DNA from: Siphonodentalium dalli | Taxonomy: Eukaryota; Mollusca; Scaphopoda; Gadilida; Siphonodentaliidae | Assembly: GCA_032622095.1 (NCBI GenBank) | Contig: CP136061.1 | Coordinates: forward strand, 129,158,754 to 129,222,753 | Length of the DNA stretch: 64,000 nucleotides | Direction: 5' to 3' | In this document: positions 24,201 to 35,355 of the stretch, in pieces | Numbering within the stretch: the stretch's first letter is position 1 | How the letters are laid out: the number at the start of each line of letters is the position of its first letter | Notes under the pieces: model-generated | The model's database searches: none | What the model saw: only the letters and a program-made list of their open reading frames with translations | What the model was told of the DNA's origin: nothing | Translations under genes and position numbers: made by a program

Positions 24201-24973
24201 ACACTTTTACTTTCTTTATTTGAAGGCGACATCACTGGCATAGCTTCCTTTTCATGCAAGTCATCATCACCATTCTCCATCACGAATTGACATTTTTCTG
24301 AGTCTGCTTTAAGGTACTGCAATTCAAAGTCTTCATTATTTAACTTTTCAGAATCAGTGGCTGATGGCTGACTATCTATTGCTGAATCAACAGCATCTGT
24401 TGCACTTGTTGAAGATTGTAATGTTTTTGATACAACATCATCTCCTTCCTTACTGTCATCTGCACCCAACTCCTTAGATGTAGATTGTTTTTCATTGGCA
24501 CCATTTTCACAATCTATCTCCATCTCAGAAACAGTTTCCTTTTTTGACTCATTCTCAGTCGTTGTTGGCGCATTTTCAATTGTTTTTGGCTCATTTTCAA
24601 CTGAAACTTCAGAATGTACCTTATCAACTTCGACTCTTTTTGTCACTTTTAATTCTGTTAATTTTGTCGCTGCCGCTGTGCTACTGTCTACCTTAATATC
24701 TTGGGAATGTTCCTCCATTGAATCTTTCACAGAATTTAGGTTACAGCCATTGTCAAATATTGTGGAGGTAATACAAGTTGAACGATTTCTGCCATTCAAC
24801 ACACTAGTCTTTTTGTTAAGTATCTTCTCTGACAAAGGCGTAGGAATCAGCGGTCTCGTAATTTCCGTGTCATTTTGTAGTGAGGAACTGCTGGACGAGT
24901 CAATATCAGCATCACCGTTTTGTATAGATACACCATTTTCTATTTTGTTGACATCTGCTTGCATCTTGACCAT
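21280..24973 (-). CDS. C2H2 zinc-finger protein, N-terminal coding exon
   Basis: First coding exon of the large zinc-finger protein. The ATG at 24973 has A at -3 and G at +4, and an in-frame TGA lies four codons upstream, so the start is well supported. Residues 1 to about 930 are disordered, rich in Ser/Lys/Asp/Glu. They include a KQDD/KKxD-type short repeat (about 380-428) and many KKKK and PKPK basic patches. About ten C2H2 fingers follow (residues about 934-1231), for example FICDECGKSFKQERYLTFH and FSCIQCDYKTNYRANLSKH; the first are degenerate. The exon ends in the linker HTG at 21280 with a GTGAGG donor, phase 1. Total joined length is 2570 residues. Probably a nuclear DNA-binding regulator; the ortholog was not identified. 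Confidence 0.9.
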
Positions 24974-25048
24974 TATTAAATGTCATCATTATTCCCTATT
25001 GGTTCCGGAATTGTTCAGGTCACCATCTCCTCTTCAGCAAGAGTTCCA
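24974..25048 (-). other. 5' UTR segment of zinc-finger gene after a splice acceptor
   Basis: On the minus strand TTTTCTCTTTCCAG is followed by an exon starting at 25048. The exon contains stops in frame with the ATG and leads directly into the coding exon. The polypyrimidine tract is good, so at least one further noncoding exon should lie upstream. A candidate is at 32219-32300. Confidence 0.6.
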
Positions 25049-25150
25049 CTGGAAAGAGAAAATGTGAATTTAGTTCAAACTTATCTGCATACTATCTTCT
25101 GTATCATTCTTGAATAAGTTCCATCCGACTACATGTATAGCAGGACATAA

Positions 25151-25804
25151 AGCAGGCCTTAATATTCCCCACAACTCACAGCGTTTACCGATGTCCCCAA
25201 ATTATAGAACTGTCCCCAAATTAGAAGGCACATTTGACAAAATGTCACCGCAAAATCTGGCAAAATCACCCTTTTTATGACGTGTTTGTGTGTGTATATT
25301 GCTTCATTTGACCACAACAAATCAACTTTCTAACTTTTTTCAGGTTCACATATTCATGTAGTTAGATTAAATTAAATTTTAATTGGAAATACCCATAAGC
25401 ATTGTGTTGGTGGACTGCTTGGTGAACTTTCAAGCACCATACATGTACATCTATAAAATGGCTTTGTTGATGTCAAATGATCCAATATTCCCAAGTGGTC
25501 AATAAATTGTGACCTACAAAACTTGAAAATATAAGGGTAACATAACTTGCTGAATGCTGATATAAGCCCAAGTTGCCAGGAAATGATATGGGGCCATTGG
25601 TTCATTTCTTTCACCTTTCATATGCTTCAGAAACAACCAGACAGCCCCCCATTTTTATATTTTTAGGCTTACTTTTAAAAAAAATTCTCCCCGGGGGAAA
25701 CCCCTGTACCCCCAATAGTCACGAGGAGGTACCCCCCCCCCTCGCAAACCCACCACCTCGGTCCCCCAAAATGTCCCCAAATTAGCCTAATCTAAAGGCC
25801 TGCT
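25151..25804. mobile_element. Harbinger-like non-autonomous element
   Basis: The 654-bp segment begins AGCAGGCCTT and ends AAGGCCTGCT, with TAA directly repeated on both sides (25148-25150, 25805-25807). A 3-bp TAA/TTA target duplication fits the PIF/Harbinger superfamily. The interior is C-rich, with repeated TGTCCCCAAATTA, and has no intact transposase. It lies in the inferred 5' UTR intron. Confidence 0.65.
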
Positions 25805-26089
25805 TAAAGATGCATTCAGAGTTCCAGACCTCCAGTTGCAACAACATCATTTTTTTTATTTAACATAATATTCTGCTTTTTTCTGATAAAATTTTATCAT
25901 TTTGTTTTTGAAAAATTAACAAGAATTTTATTTATGTCACTCTAAAACATCGAAACGATATGAAATACATGTAAATGCATATAAAACTCATTTCTCATTC
26001 CAAACATGCTAAATTTCATACACTAGAATCTGAATAAAAAGAAAAATGTTTAACACCTTGGGTACTGGAATATCCCCACTATGCCAAAT

Positions 26090-26425
26090 TGAAACCAAAC
26101 TTAAAATAAACAAAGAAGAATAACTCTAGAATGGAAAATGTAACCAACGTCATTGGGAACTCTTTTGAGATGTATTATGATGATCATGGTGAACCTCCAT
26201 ACCAAATTTCAATCAGATCCAATAACCCATGGCTGAGATATCTGCACGGATAAACAAAACAACCAAGATTTAAAGATATTAAAACAAAGAAGGATAATGA
26301 CAAACATCCATACCAAATTTCATTGAGATTGAATATTCCAATAACCCATGGCTGAGATACTGCTATATGCCCGGACAGCTAGACAGACGGACAGACAAAC
26401 TCAATCCAGTATAGCCCCATTTTTA
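26090..26425 (+). repeat. ATAACTCTAGA repeat with GACAGACGGACAGAC tail
   Basis: Two imperfect units share ATCCATACCAAATTTCA, AATAACCCATGGCTGAGATA and AAGAAGGATAA-type phrases, ending in GACAGACGGACAGAC. Same family as 20890-21200. Confidence 0.7.
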
Positions 26426-28730
26426 ATAACAATTAGTCTGAAACCATGTTCTTTTTATCTGTATCTTTAAATACAGACCACACATCAAATTTATAGGGCT
26501 TCAACAATTCAGATTACACAATGCTATGCACATGTAGTACATGTACAATGCCGAACTGCCACTGAATTATTTGAGCCCTCGTTGCAGACACCAAATTACA
26601 AGTTCAGAATGTTGTGTCTTCTGATGGCCTCAAAACCAGGTTACTCACTTATCAGTTGGCCCACTGAAATAAGTGCACATGTTGCTGTTCTTAATATTTT
26701 CGTTCACATGTTATAAGTTTAGGCTGTGACTAGCATACCATATATGGTGCCCTAGTTAGCCTAGGCAACCACAGTACTAGTATACTGGAAGGTGTCATTG
26801 TCGCCACATTTACATGTATCTATTTTAAGTACCGATTTGCTACGACATCCCCTCCCCCGGGTAATTTTCAACAAAACAATTCTGAACTGTAATGACTCTG
26901 CCAAAGAAAAAACATGCATCCTTGTCACCAATGATAGTTTTTCTGAGTCACATTGAATGATAAAATGAGACTAACTTACCACTACATGTTAAGGTAAAAA
27001 AAATTCAGGTAGGGGGAGATGAACTACATGTAGGTAATTTTCAATGAAAATTCTCCGAACTTTAATTATTGCCTCTTTCACAGAAAATACAAGCTTCATT
27101 GTCACCAAAGTGAGGTGGTGGGGGGGGGAATAAACTGTTACACTGGTATTTAGTGGTGTTTTGGGAGCCAAATGTAACCATTGCGGCTTTATATCTTATC
27201 ACCAATCCTCACTAAGAACAAGAAAAATAAAAAGTTTACCGGTAGTTGAAAATCTGTGTTTTCCGGAATATTTTTATGGTTTGTCACTTTACCAGCTGCA
27301 AGTGCCATAAGCCCCTTTAAAGTCATGTCGATGAGAAAAACCAATATTTATTAATAATTATCCAACTTGGAGCTAAACAATCATAAATGTAATATACAAA
27401 AAATTTATTCATATTTGTGGGTTATCTTAATGAAAAACAGTTAAGAAGGGATGACATCATGAGGTGTTTGCAGGCCAAAGTACATGTCGTCTTCAGATAA
27501 CTGAATTTACCACACTAAAGTTTAAACTGGAAGAACAGGCATTCTTCGATTACTATACCACAGAACATCCAGTGGTTTCATTAGTATTTCACAAAGTTTG
27601 CATGAACCCTCCTTTCTCACTCTTTCATAATCTTTTGTAGGCAATTCCTTCCAAGTTTAAAAAAAAAAATTATTTGTTGAGAGTAATGAGAGTAGAGATT
27701 TGTTGCTGAAGAGATATTTTTACAATCATGAACATCTATTTCAAGCACGAGAAATTTTACGTTACAGCACGTTATCGCCATGCAGTCTACTAAGTAACTG
27801 GTGGATTGAACATTATAGTATGTTCAAGCCGGTCATTGTGAAGCACAATATGCTAGTACATGTACCTACCAGTATATACCGTGCATGTATACAAAGCAGT
27901 AGCTTAAAGCCTTCAGAGCATAGCTTTTGTATCAGTCACTATTTAATGTATCCAGGCCTAGAAATTTGCATTTTTCTTTTACGGCATCGATTAAGAATTT
28001 CATGAATTCTATGTTGCGTATCTTTTTCTATGGCATTATCTTTTGCCATAGATACTTTCGAGGGCTGAGAATCTAGGGCTACCATAAGGTGAATCTCAAA
28101 AATAGAAATTGCGGTATTTTATTTCAATCAGAATGTGCTGTTTGTGTTACTAGTATACTACACATGTAGAGCGTAGCATATAATCAGGGCTGGCAAATGA
28201 GAAATATCAGCTACAATAGCTGAATTCAGCTATACATGTACATGTAGATTATACTCTCCAATCGGCAAGTTTAATGCAACACGGTAAAATAAGGAGGATG
28301 TGCACCAAAAACAGGTTTAATATGAAAATCATCATATTTTTTATATTAAAATGAGTGAATCGCCAATCAGGCATTATTACATTAACAAAGCTGCCTCTTC
28401 ACAGTAAAAGACTGCTTAATTAATAAATGAAATGGTAAGGTCACATCAGGACATGTAATCTCTTTATTAATATGAAATCGCTTAAAATCACATAATTTAA
28501 TTTTTTTCTTCACATAATCAAATTTGGAATTACTTTCCAACCGGAGGCTGAATTTTATTGGCCGTTAATAGTAATAATGTGCACAGAGTTAGCATCTTGA
28601 GTTAGAATTTAATTGTGCAGGTAATAATCACACTGAAGGAATTACTGCTAAGTGCCGCTACATGTACTGAACAGTGAACTTCCATAGACAAATGGGTATG
28701 TATATACTAAACTACATGTACATGTAGTAA
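26426..28730. other. No gene seen
   Basis: AT-rich sequence with ACATGTACATGTA runs (for example near 28240 and 28715) and no supported coding region. A 101-codon frame at 27700-28005 lacks any recognisable domain and is treated as chance. Confidence 0.5.
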
Positions 28731-28731
28731 A

Positions 28732-28849
28732 CTTTAGTCCTTGAAATTGACCATGGCAATAAACAATATCGTGGGAAAATGTAGAATCTAACATGGCACA
28801 GCATTATGTTTGCCACGGGACATTTTTCTTACTTTCCAGGGCTGAATAT
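28732..28849 (-). repeat. ~118-bp dispersed repeat, copy 1
   Basis: AGTCCTTGAAATT...CAGGGCTG is matched in the opposite orientation at 43890-44010, sharing ATGGCAATAA, GTGGGAAA, AATCTAACATG and GGGACA. The ends are roughly inverted (CAGTCCTTGAAATT and AATTTCGAGGGCTG in the other copy), which suggests a small MITE. Confidence 0.6.
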
Positions 28850-29326
28850 TAGGAAATAGGAACTACTATAGAAAATGTGTATGAAAAGGGTCTGACAGTT
28901 GACTCGATTAGGGCTGTTACAATATATTTCTCACGATATGTACCACGATTCAGTATATCGTGATACGGTAGCCATAATAGCGATGTACTAATATTCATCT
29001 TTTTTTTTTCGGCAGCCATTATTTTTTTTTAAATTGCGTGTTTTTTTTCTCGTCTGTGTTGTCAATATAAGTAGTAGGGATGTGAATTAAACATAGTGCC
29101 TTCGATTGGAAATACAGCGCGCCCTATCAGAATATTGCTTTAGTATAATATGGTTGATGTCATAGTTATGGAGGTCATTTCGTGCATACCGGTAATTTTA
29201 ATGCATTAAAGGTGAAAGGATGGTGTGTGTGCACTTCATTTAAATAAGCAGAGACATACAAATTATGCCTATTCAACTTCGCGTATGCGCAGTTCCTCAA
29301 GATACAGTTACGGAAACATATCGATT

Positions 29327-30914
29327 TGAGGGATCGACTAAAACAAAGAATGGGACTGGAACGTATTGGGACGGTATTAGAAAATGCAGAACAATGACTT
29401 TAACGCATATCAGTGAAGATAAGACGGGACAAAACCTGGTGTTTATCAATAATACAGCATGCAGCAGCACCAAAATGGTTTTAAATAGCTGGCATTAACA
29501 GGAAACAATGATTTAATAGTCATATTAGCCAACACAAATCATGTAGTATCAGCTAAAAATAGACACATCGAGAATACAGGTAGGCAATTTGGTAAAACAC
29601 AGAACGAAAATGTAAACATCAAAATCACACCATGCATTCATATTACCCCGCCCCACGGTGATATTTTGCCACAAAAAATGTTCATTCTGCGTTTTATCAC
29701 GATCATTGTTCTGCATTTTACAGCGGCTGTCCCATCGATGAAACAAGTTGTTTTAAAATTATGGTCAATAAAATGCTAGACTGATGCCGAGAATATATGA
29801 ATCTAACATTTTGTGCAGAAATATCGTCATGAGATGGCAAAACATGAATGCAGTGATTTTGTTGTTTACATGTTCGTTCTGCATTTTACCACGGCTGTTC
29901 CATCATTGACTGTTCTGTCCCACTGATGAAGCAAGCTGTCCCAACGACGAACAAGTTGTTTTAAACTTGATTATGGTTAATAAAATGGCACACTGAATAT
30001 ATTAATCTTAATAATCTAACAATTTGAGCTATAATTATCACCGTGGGATGGGGAAATGTGAATGTATTGAGTGATTTTGTTGTTCACAAGTGTTTTACCA
30101 TGGCCATCCCATCGATAAGTAAGCTGTCCCATCGAGGGAGTTGTTTTAAACCTGATTATGGTTCATAAAATGCTACACTGATGTCGAGAATATATTAGTC
30201 TAAAATTTGTGCATTAATATCACCGTGGGATGTGGAAATATGAATGTATTGAGTGATTTTGTTGTTTACATGTTCCTAATGCGTTTTACCATGGCTATCC
30301 CCGGGCCATCGATAAGTAAGCTGTCCCATCAACGAAACAAGTTTTAAACTTGATAATGGTGAATAAAATGCTACACCAATGTCAAGAATATATTAATCTA
30401 ACAATTTGTGCAATAATTATCACGTGGGATGGGGAAATATCAATGCATTGAGTGATTTTGTTGTTTACATGTTCAATCTGCATTTTACAATGTGGCTGTG
30501 GTGATTATGGTGAATAAAATGCTAGAATGATGTCAAGAATATATTAATCTAACATTTTGTGCAAAAATATCACCGTTGGGACAGGGAAATATGAATGCAT
30601 GGAGTGATTTTGATGTTTACATTTTCATTCTGCTTTTAACCAAATTGCCTATTCTCTGTGTGTCTATTTTTAGCTGATACTACATGATTTGTGTTGGCGA
30701 ATATGACTATTAAATCCTGTGCGCCATGATAATGCCAACTATTTAAAACCATTTTGGTGCTGCAAAAGTGCAAGTAGCCTGCTATATTCTGTATTATTGA
30801 TGAACGTCGGGTTTTGTCCCATCCTATCTTCACTATTCTGCATTTTAGTCATTACTCTGCATTTTCTAATACCGTTCTGTCCAATTCTGCATTTTAGTCG
30901 ATCCCCGATTTGAC
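29327..30914. mobile_element. Foldback element with long inverted ends and internal minisatellite
   Basis: Inverted arms of about 280-350 bp (left about 29333-29680, right about 30545-30912) share GGGATCGACTAAAA, GCACCAAAATGGTTTTAAAT and CATGTAGTATCAGCTAAAAA. Between them are about five ~160-205 bp units, each with TTGTTTTAAAC, ATAAAATGCTA, GAATATATTAATCTAACA and GAGTGATTTTGTTGTTTACA. The arrangement resembles foldback elements, and the core resembles the tandem core of oyster pearl-type elements (comparison from general knowledge). No coding capacity. Confidence 0.75.
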
Positions 30915-31011
30915 AATTAAATTACATAAACCAAATTTAATCAACAAATGAAAATAGGGAAGAGGACATGGATCGTATACTGTAGACTCAAATATGAGAC
31001 GAAATGGATTG

Positions 31012-31417
31012 TGAATCTATCTATCTAGAATTACCTGTCAACTCCCCTTTCGGGTATTACAGACAGGGTCCAGGTCTCGACTGTGGTCGGTGCTTTGGTG
31101 GGCTACTCTAACCTACAGCCGGGTTCTTTAACGTGCACATAGTCACCCATGTACACGGGTCAGCCATTTATGTCGGCTCCCGATCCGACAGCGTACCGCA
31201 CTCACGACAACATACCTGGACATGATGTCGCCGTGAAGGGAAGTCAGTTTTGTATTCGGATATATATTGTGTGATCACGAATGAGACTTTTTCAGTCATA
31301 CAACGTGGTAATCTGACCAAGTTTGGATTTTTGTCAGAATAGCCGACTGGGAATCGATCCCCGGACCTTTAGCACGAGAGACCAGTACGCTATCCACTCG
31401 GCCACTGACTTCCCATA
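31012..31417 (-). mobile_element. tRNA-derived SINE
   Basis: On the minus strand the element opens GGGAAGTCAGTGGCCGAGTG, containing a pol III A box TGGCCGAGTGG (31394-31404) and a B box GGATCGATTCC (31350-31360). About 300 bp of tRNA-unrelated body follows, including GTGCACGTTAAAGAAC, and a short TAGATAGATAGA tail near 31015-31025. The head resembles tRNA-Ser or tRNA-Leu. The GTTAAAGAAC body motif may belong to a conserved SINE domain; the assignment is not certain. Confidence 0.75.
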
Positions 31418-32200
31418 TCGAATAGTGTAGTGAAGAATGAATCGTAATGACTAATGCAATGAAATTTCAATGGATCGTTACAGGCCTAGCTAAGACTTCT
31501 CATTGTCTCGTACATGTAAGATATCGTTAGCAAGAAAGATAAAAATATCAGCCTCAGGCTACCAGCTAAGTACTATTATATTTACAGTAATAACATATAT
31601 TTTTGTAAATAACAATAAAAAGAGTTTTCCAGTTTACCAACAGTAATATCAGATACCGGTACAGTACACACAGGACATTTGAAGAAAATGCAATTATCAA
31701 TTTCAAAATCAACAATTACAATTTCCAAATATAAACAAACAAGATAATTCAAGCCTGTTCTGTCAGTCCCAGGCAATCTTTGTTGAGTATCCATGATTCT
31801 GCCACCATCACAATCATTCATCATTGCAGCAATCCAATTACCTCAATTCACATTTCTCTCCGAGATCATTGGGAGTGTAACATTCACATATTCCACAACA
31901 TAACATGCGTGTCAAATGCAACCTCAGGATAAACTAAAACCAGAGTTCAACGCAAATTTGGCGACAACTCGATGCTTCCAATTAGGCAGTTGATACTAGC
32001 TGGATGTTGTAAATCGACCCAGAAACACCATATCGATTTGTATTAGCTATGTGCAGGACGCTTTGGTATAAATACTAGACAATAAACAGTACAATAGAAC
32101 GTTCAAATGTAAATAAATAATTTCAATTACATTTCAGACCATGAGCACTATCCACTTCGCAAGGATAATGTATGCATAATTTGATGTTTTACTTGCACTG
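31418..32200. other. No gene seen
   Basis: AT-rich sequence between the SINE and the candidate divergent promoter. No supported coding region. Confidence 0.5.
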
Positions 32201-32218
32201 CATTCTGAAAACACATAC

Positions 32219-32300
32219 CATCTTCATTTGCTATAATTAGTAACAAGCCGCCATTCAGCAGTAAAGCGAGACCGCAATTTTGATTGGATAAAAATAATAC
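32219..32300 (-). promoter_or_regulatory. Candidate promoter and noncoding first exon of zinc-finger gene
   Basis: On the minus strand, a TTGGCGCC E2F-like motif (32331-32338) and a CCAAT box (32283-32287) precede a YY1-like AATGGCGGC (32247-32255), a common element just inside transcription starts. A donor follows (GATG|GTATGTG, GT at 32218-32217). Splicing from here to the acceptor at 25048 would give the missing 5' UTR exon. This is inference from motif order; no transcript evidence is available. Confidence 0.35.
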
Positions 32301-32347
32301 CCGCATATCGCACTGACTGTTGGGAAGGTGGCGCCAAGTTAGAAGAA

Positions 32348-32432
32348 ATGACAGATGTTCATCGTGGATATTTCTACGATTATCCCATCGTTTTTGATGG
32401 ATATTCGCCAAATATTGAGTTTGTATTGAATG
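32348..32432 (+). CDS. Candidate first coding exon, N-terminus resembling the 315-aa protein
   Basis: ATG at 32348 (A at -3) opens 28 codons beginning MTDVHRGYFYDYPIVFDG and ending ...SPNIEFVLN, then one base before a donor (AATG|GTAAATGG; GT at 32433-32434). The peptide aligns with the start of the protein at 44227 (MSDHHIGSMYNQFIVPPN...SPNID): 12 of 28 positions are identical with one two-residue gap, including M1, D3, H5, G7, Y10, I14, V15 and SPNI. The phase-1 donor is compatible with an internal CTGCAG acceptor at 44340-44341, giving ...VLN-D-SFALNSS. It may be an alternative first exon of the same gene or the start of a paralog. Function unknown. Confidence 0.45.
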
Positions 32433-33429
32433 GTAAATGGAAATAATGATATAAAAGTTTTAAAACCCACCATTCTCATGAAACCACCGTCGAAATTCGA
32501 GCTTTCAGTCGACAATAACTTTTTTGTGATGATTGTGTATTGCGAAATTTAGAAAACAAAATGTGACATAACAGAACAAACATGAAACAAACATATCACT
32601 CACACTCGGCACTGTCACGAGTGGGACCCGATTCGTTGTAACGTTTTATACACATCAGCGCACTCTGACACACTGCATTTCTTTGTCTTTATTATATGAC
32701 TGAATATTCTTCCTAAATCAGGTCTGGCACGTACATCCTGAAATTCAGGCTGAATTCCACTATAAATTATAATGACTATTTTAATTTATAATTATATTAT
32801 TATACTTATAGTGGTAAACTGGTATTCCACTATTATTATTATAATTTATAGTGTTATATGACCATAACATATTCATGAATCATGTTTCCTTTATTTGCGT
32901 CGGGAATAGAAGACGGCAGTGTCGGCACATACCAGTGCACAGCCAAATTTCACTCTTATAACAATATTGCAGCGAATAAACAGTCTTCCAACAAAATACG
33001 TTGTGCAATCTTTTGCACCAGCTGCTTATTACTAATATATGACTTTATAATTTAAATGTCAATAACAGGATGACCCAGTCGCCCCTTCAAAGTTCATAAC
33101 AACATTTAAACTAATTGATTTGCTTATCGAAGTTACGTACACGTGCCATCATGATTAATCATTCTCCTGGACAAAATATATGTATAATACCAAATTAGTG
33201 CGACACTGATTTTGAATAATTTGCATAAAAAATGATTTTTGATTATCCCTCTTTTATCAAATTCAGGAAGGTATGCCGGGGTGGATGGGTGACTACTGGG
33301 TGGTCTGAGGGGCATAAAACGCGTTTTTTATATCCTCAAGCAAATTGTTTACTAAAGACCTTTTGTGCTCTTATATCCTTCCCAACACCCTTCGGAAAGT
33401 AGATTCGAGAAATGAAAACTGAAATTAAT

Positions 33430-33494
33430 AAACTTGTCTTGATGTAACTAAAGTAAAGCCAAGATCATTGTGTGCATGGAAAAAGAGCGAGCAA
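33430..33494. repeat. Left flank of retrotransposon insertion, duplicated at 35099
   Basis: AAACTTGTCTTGATG through AAAAAGAGCGAGCAA is about 80 percent identical to 35099-35160. It is the left half of a duplicated segment split by the retrotransposon; the right half is 34803-34953. Confidence 0.8.
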
Positions 33495-34804
33495 GTACGT
33501 GTTATACCTCCTTTACGTTAATGATGCGGAGGCATCAGTCAACTGTAACCTTCTTTTGTATGCAGATGACTCAACTCTGATTGTCTCTGGCAAAAGTGTA
33601 ACCTCCATTGGACAGTGTCTCAGTACAGAACTTGAAAATTTAAGCAACTGGTTGGTAGATAATAAACTATCCCTACATTTGGGGAAAACGGAATCTATTC
33701 TTTTTGGCTCACAACCTAAGATTCGTAAACAGTCAAAGCTAATAGTTAACTGTAAGGACATTTCAATAAATTCCACAACCTCAGTCAAATATCTAGGAGC
33801 AATATTGGACCAAAATTTAAGTGGAGAAATGATGGCTGAGTCAGTTTTGAAGAAAATCAATTCTCGTATTAAATATATGTATCGAAAAGCAAAATTTCTA
33901 ACTCAGCACTGTAGGAAACTTATGGCTATGTCTCTTATCCAATGTCATTTTGATTATGCATGCAACTTTTGGTTTTCTCCACTTACAGTCAAAACTAAAG
34001 GAAAACTTCAGACCTCCCAAAATAGGATGGTTAGATTTATTCTTGGTCTAGAAAGTTTCAGTCATATAAATTTAGATCACTTTCAACATCTCAAGATGTT
34101 CCCAGTAGAGAATAGGATAATTCAAAGAAAATTGATACTCATGAAAAAGATCTATGATAATAATGGCCCAAATTACCTCAATTCTATGTTTACATTAGCA
34201 AATCCTTCCCATGACACAAGATCTGGAAAATTCAAATATAATATCCCCTCTGTTGGACCCTTTGGTTCGAAGAGTTTTATGTATTCCGGCATTAAATGCT
34301 GGAATAATGTTGTAAAATATTTAGATCCTTCATGTAATGAGAAACAATGGAGAGCCGACATCATTGAAAGAATATGGATATATATCAAACAAAGCGATGA
34401 AAGCATTTATAAATACTTTTGAAATAAGTTTGAATTAAGCAAATCCCCCTTTGATTGATCATTTTTGGCATTTACATAGTGTATATAGTTGGAAGCAATT
34501 TTCATGGTGTGGTCGAGGAGTCATGTGATCTGAAGTCAGCAGGGTCCACAATGGAATCAAATTGGCTACGCCAGCTTTTTGTGCAACCCTGTTGGCTCTA
34601 GATCTCATGAAACTTGTCCCACTCTGTGACATGTCACACTGAATCTGCTTATACTTATCTTATTACTGATTCCATTTATACTCTACAGTCACATCTAGAT
34701 TCTATTTGCAACCTCATATAACACATATACATATGTTACCTATTCTTACTCTGTTACAATGTTTCATGATTCTAGAGCCAATAAACTTATCTTATCTTAT
34801 CTTT
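33495..34804 (+). mobile_element. 5'-truncated non-LTR retrotransposon
   Basis: About 1.3 kb containing the C-terminal part of a reverse transcriptase (see CDS), about 360 bp of 3' UTR and a short (CTTAT)n tail at about 34785-34803. The left boundary falls where homology to the empty site at 35160 ends. Jockey/CR1-type by residue pattern; the clade was not resolved. Confidence 0.8.
33497..34422 (+). pseudogene. Reverse transcriptase C-terminal fragment (non-LTR)
   Basis: An intact reading frame encodes the catalytic YADD box (LLLYADDSTLIVSG), then NKLSLHLGKTESILFGS, KYLGAILD and the thumb/C-terminal region with FDYACNFWFSP and the CWNN motif near the end. All of these are typical of non-LTR polymerases. 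The fingers, endonuclease and first ORF are missing, so it cannot be autonomous. The first ATG at 33472 lies in the flanking sequence (MHGKRASK), not in the element. The lack of stops over 300 codons suggests a recent insertion. The stop at 34420-34422 is native. Confidence 0.85.
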
Positions 34805-34953
34805 AATGGCTAGAATATAACTGTCATCACACTATTGATAAGTGCATCAAGCCAATCAGTGAAATATTTGTATGTCTATCAACTCATATGACCTGTTACT
34901 CTCACAACACCTAAAATATCCAAGTCTGGCATAGTGACTGTTTGTCATTTATT
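34803..34953. repeat. Right flank of retrotransposon insertion, duplicated at 35181
   Basis: TTAATGGCTAGAATATAACT through TGACTGTTTGTCATTTAT matches 35185-35323 (GTGCATCAA.CCAA.TCAGTGAA, TATCCAAGTCTGG.ATAGTG). Together with 33430-33494 it reconstitutes the duplicated segment. Confidence 0.8.
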
Positions 34954-35098
34954 ATAACAGAGGTTGCTCCAGTAGACTAACAAAAGTGTTAAGGCATAAT
35001 GCTAGATAATGGGCTGGTTGACAGACTAATCAGGAAATGGTTAGAAATTATGGAATTGTGTGTATCCTATACAATGACCTAAGTTTGCATATATACGT

Positions 35099-35323
35099 AA
35101 ACTTGTCCTGATGTGTAACTAATGCCTATATCATTGTGTGCCTGTAAAAAGAGCGAGCAACTGTCTCAAACATTAATGTGACTATCAATGGGTAGAAAAT
35201 ATCTGTCATCAGTGCATCAATCCAAATCAGTGAATTATTTGCATGGCTTTCAACGCAGATGGTCTCTCGCAAGACCGAACGTATCCAAGTCTGGTATAGT
35301 GCTGTGACTGCTTGTCATCTATA
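35099..35323. repeat. Empty-site copy of the duplicated segment
   Basis: Continuous relative of 33430-33494 plus 34803-34953, without the retrotransposon. Junction region about 35160-35185. Confidence 0.75.
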
Positions 35324-35355
35324 TATATGTAAACGAGTAGGATCTGTCCGTATTT

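Noticed and set aside
31340-31417. Possible tRNA-Ser/Leu gene
   Set aside because: A and B boxes are present but the acceptor stem does not close and the sequence continues into a SINE body, so it is a tRNA-derived SINE head.
32148-32411. 87-codon minus-strand frame across the candidate promoter
   Set aside because: Its longer extent runs through the promoter motifs and past a good splice donor; the noncoding first-exon interpretation fits better.
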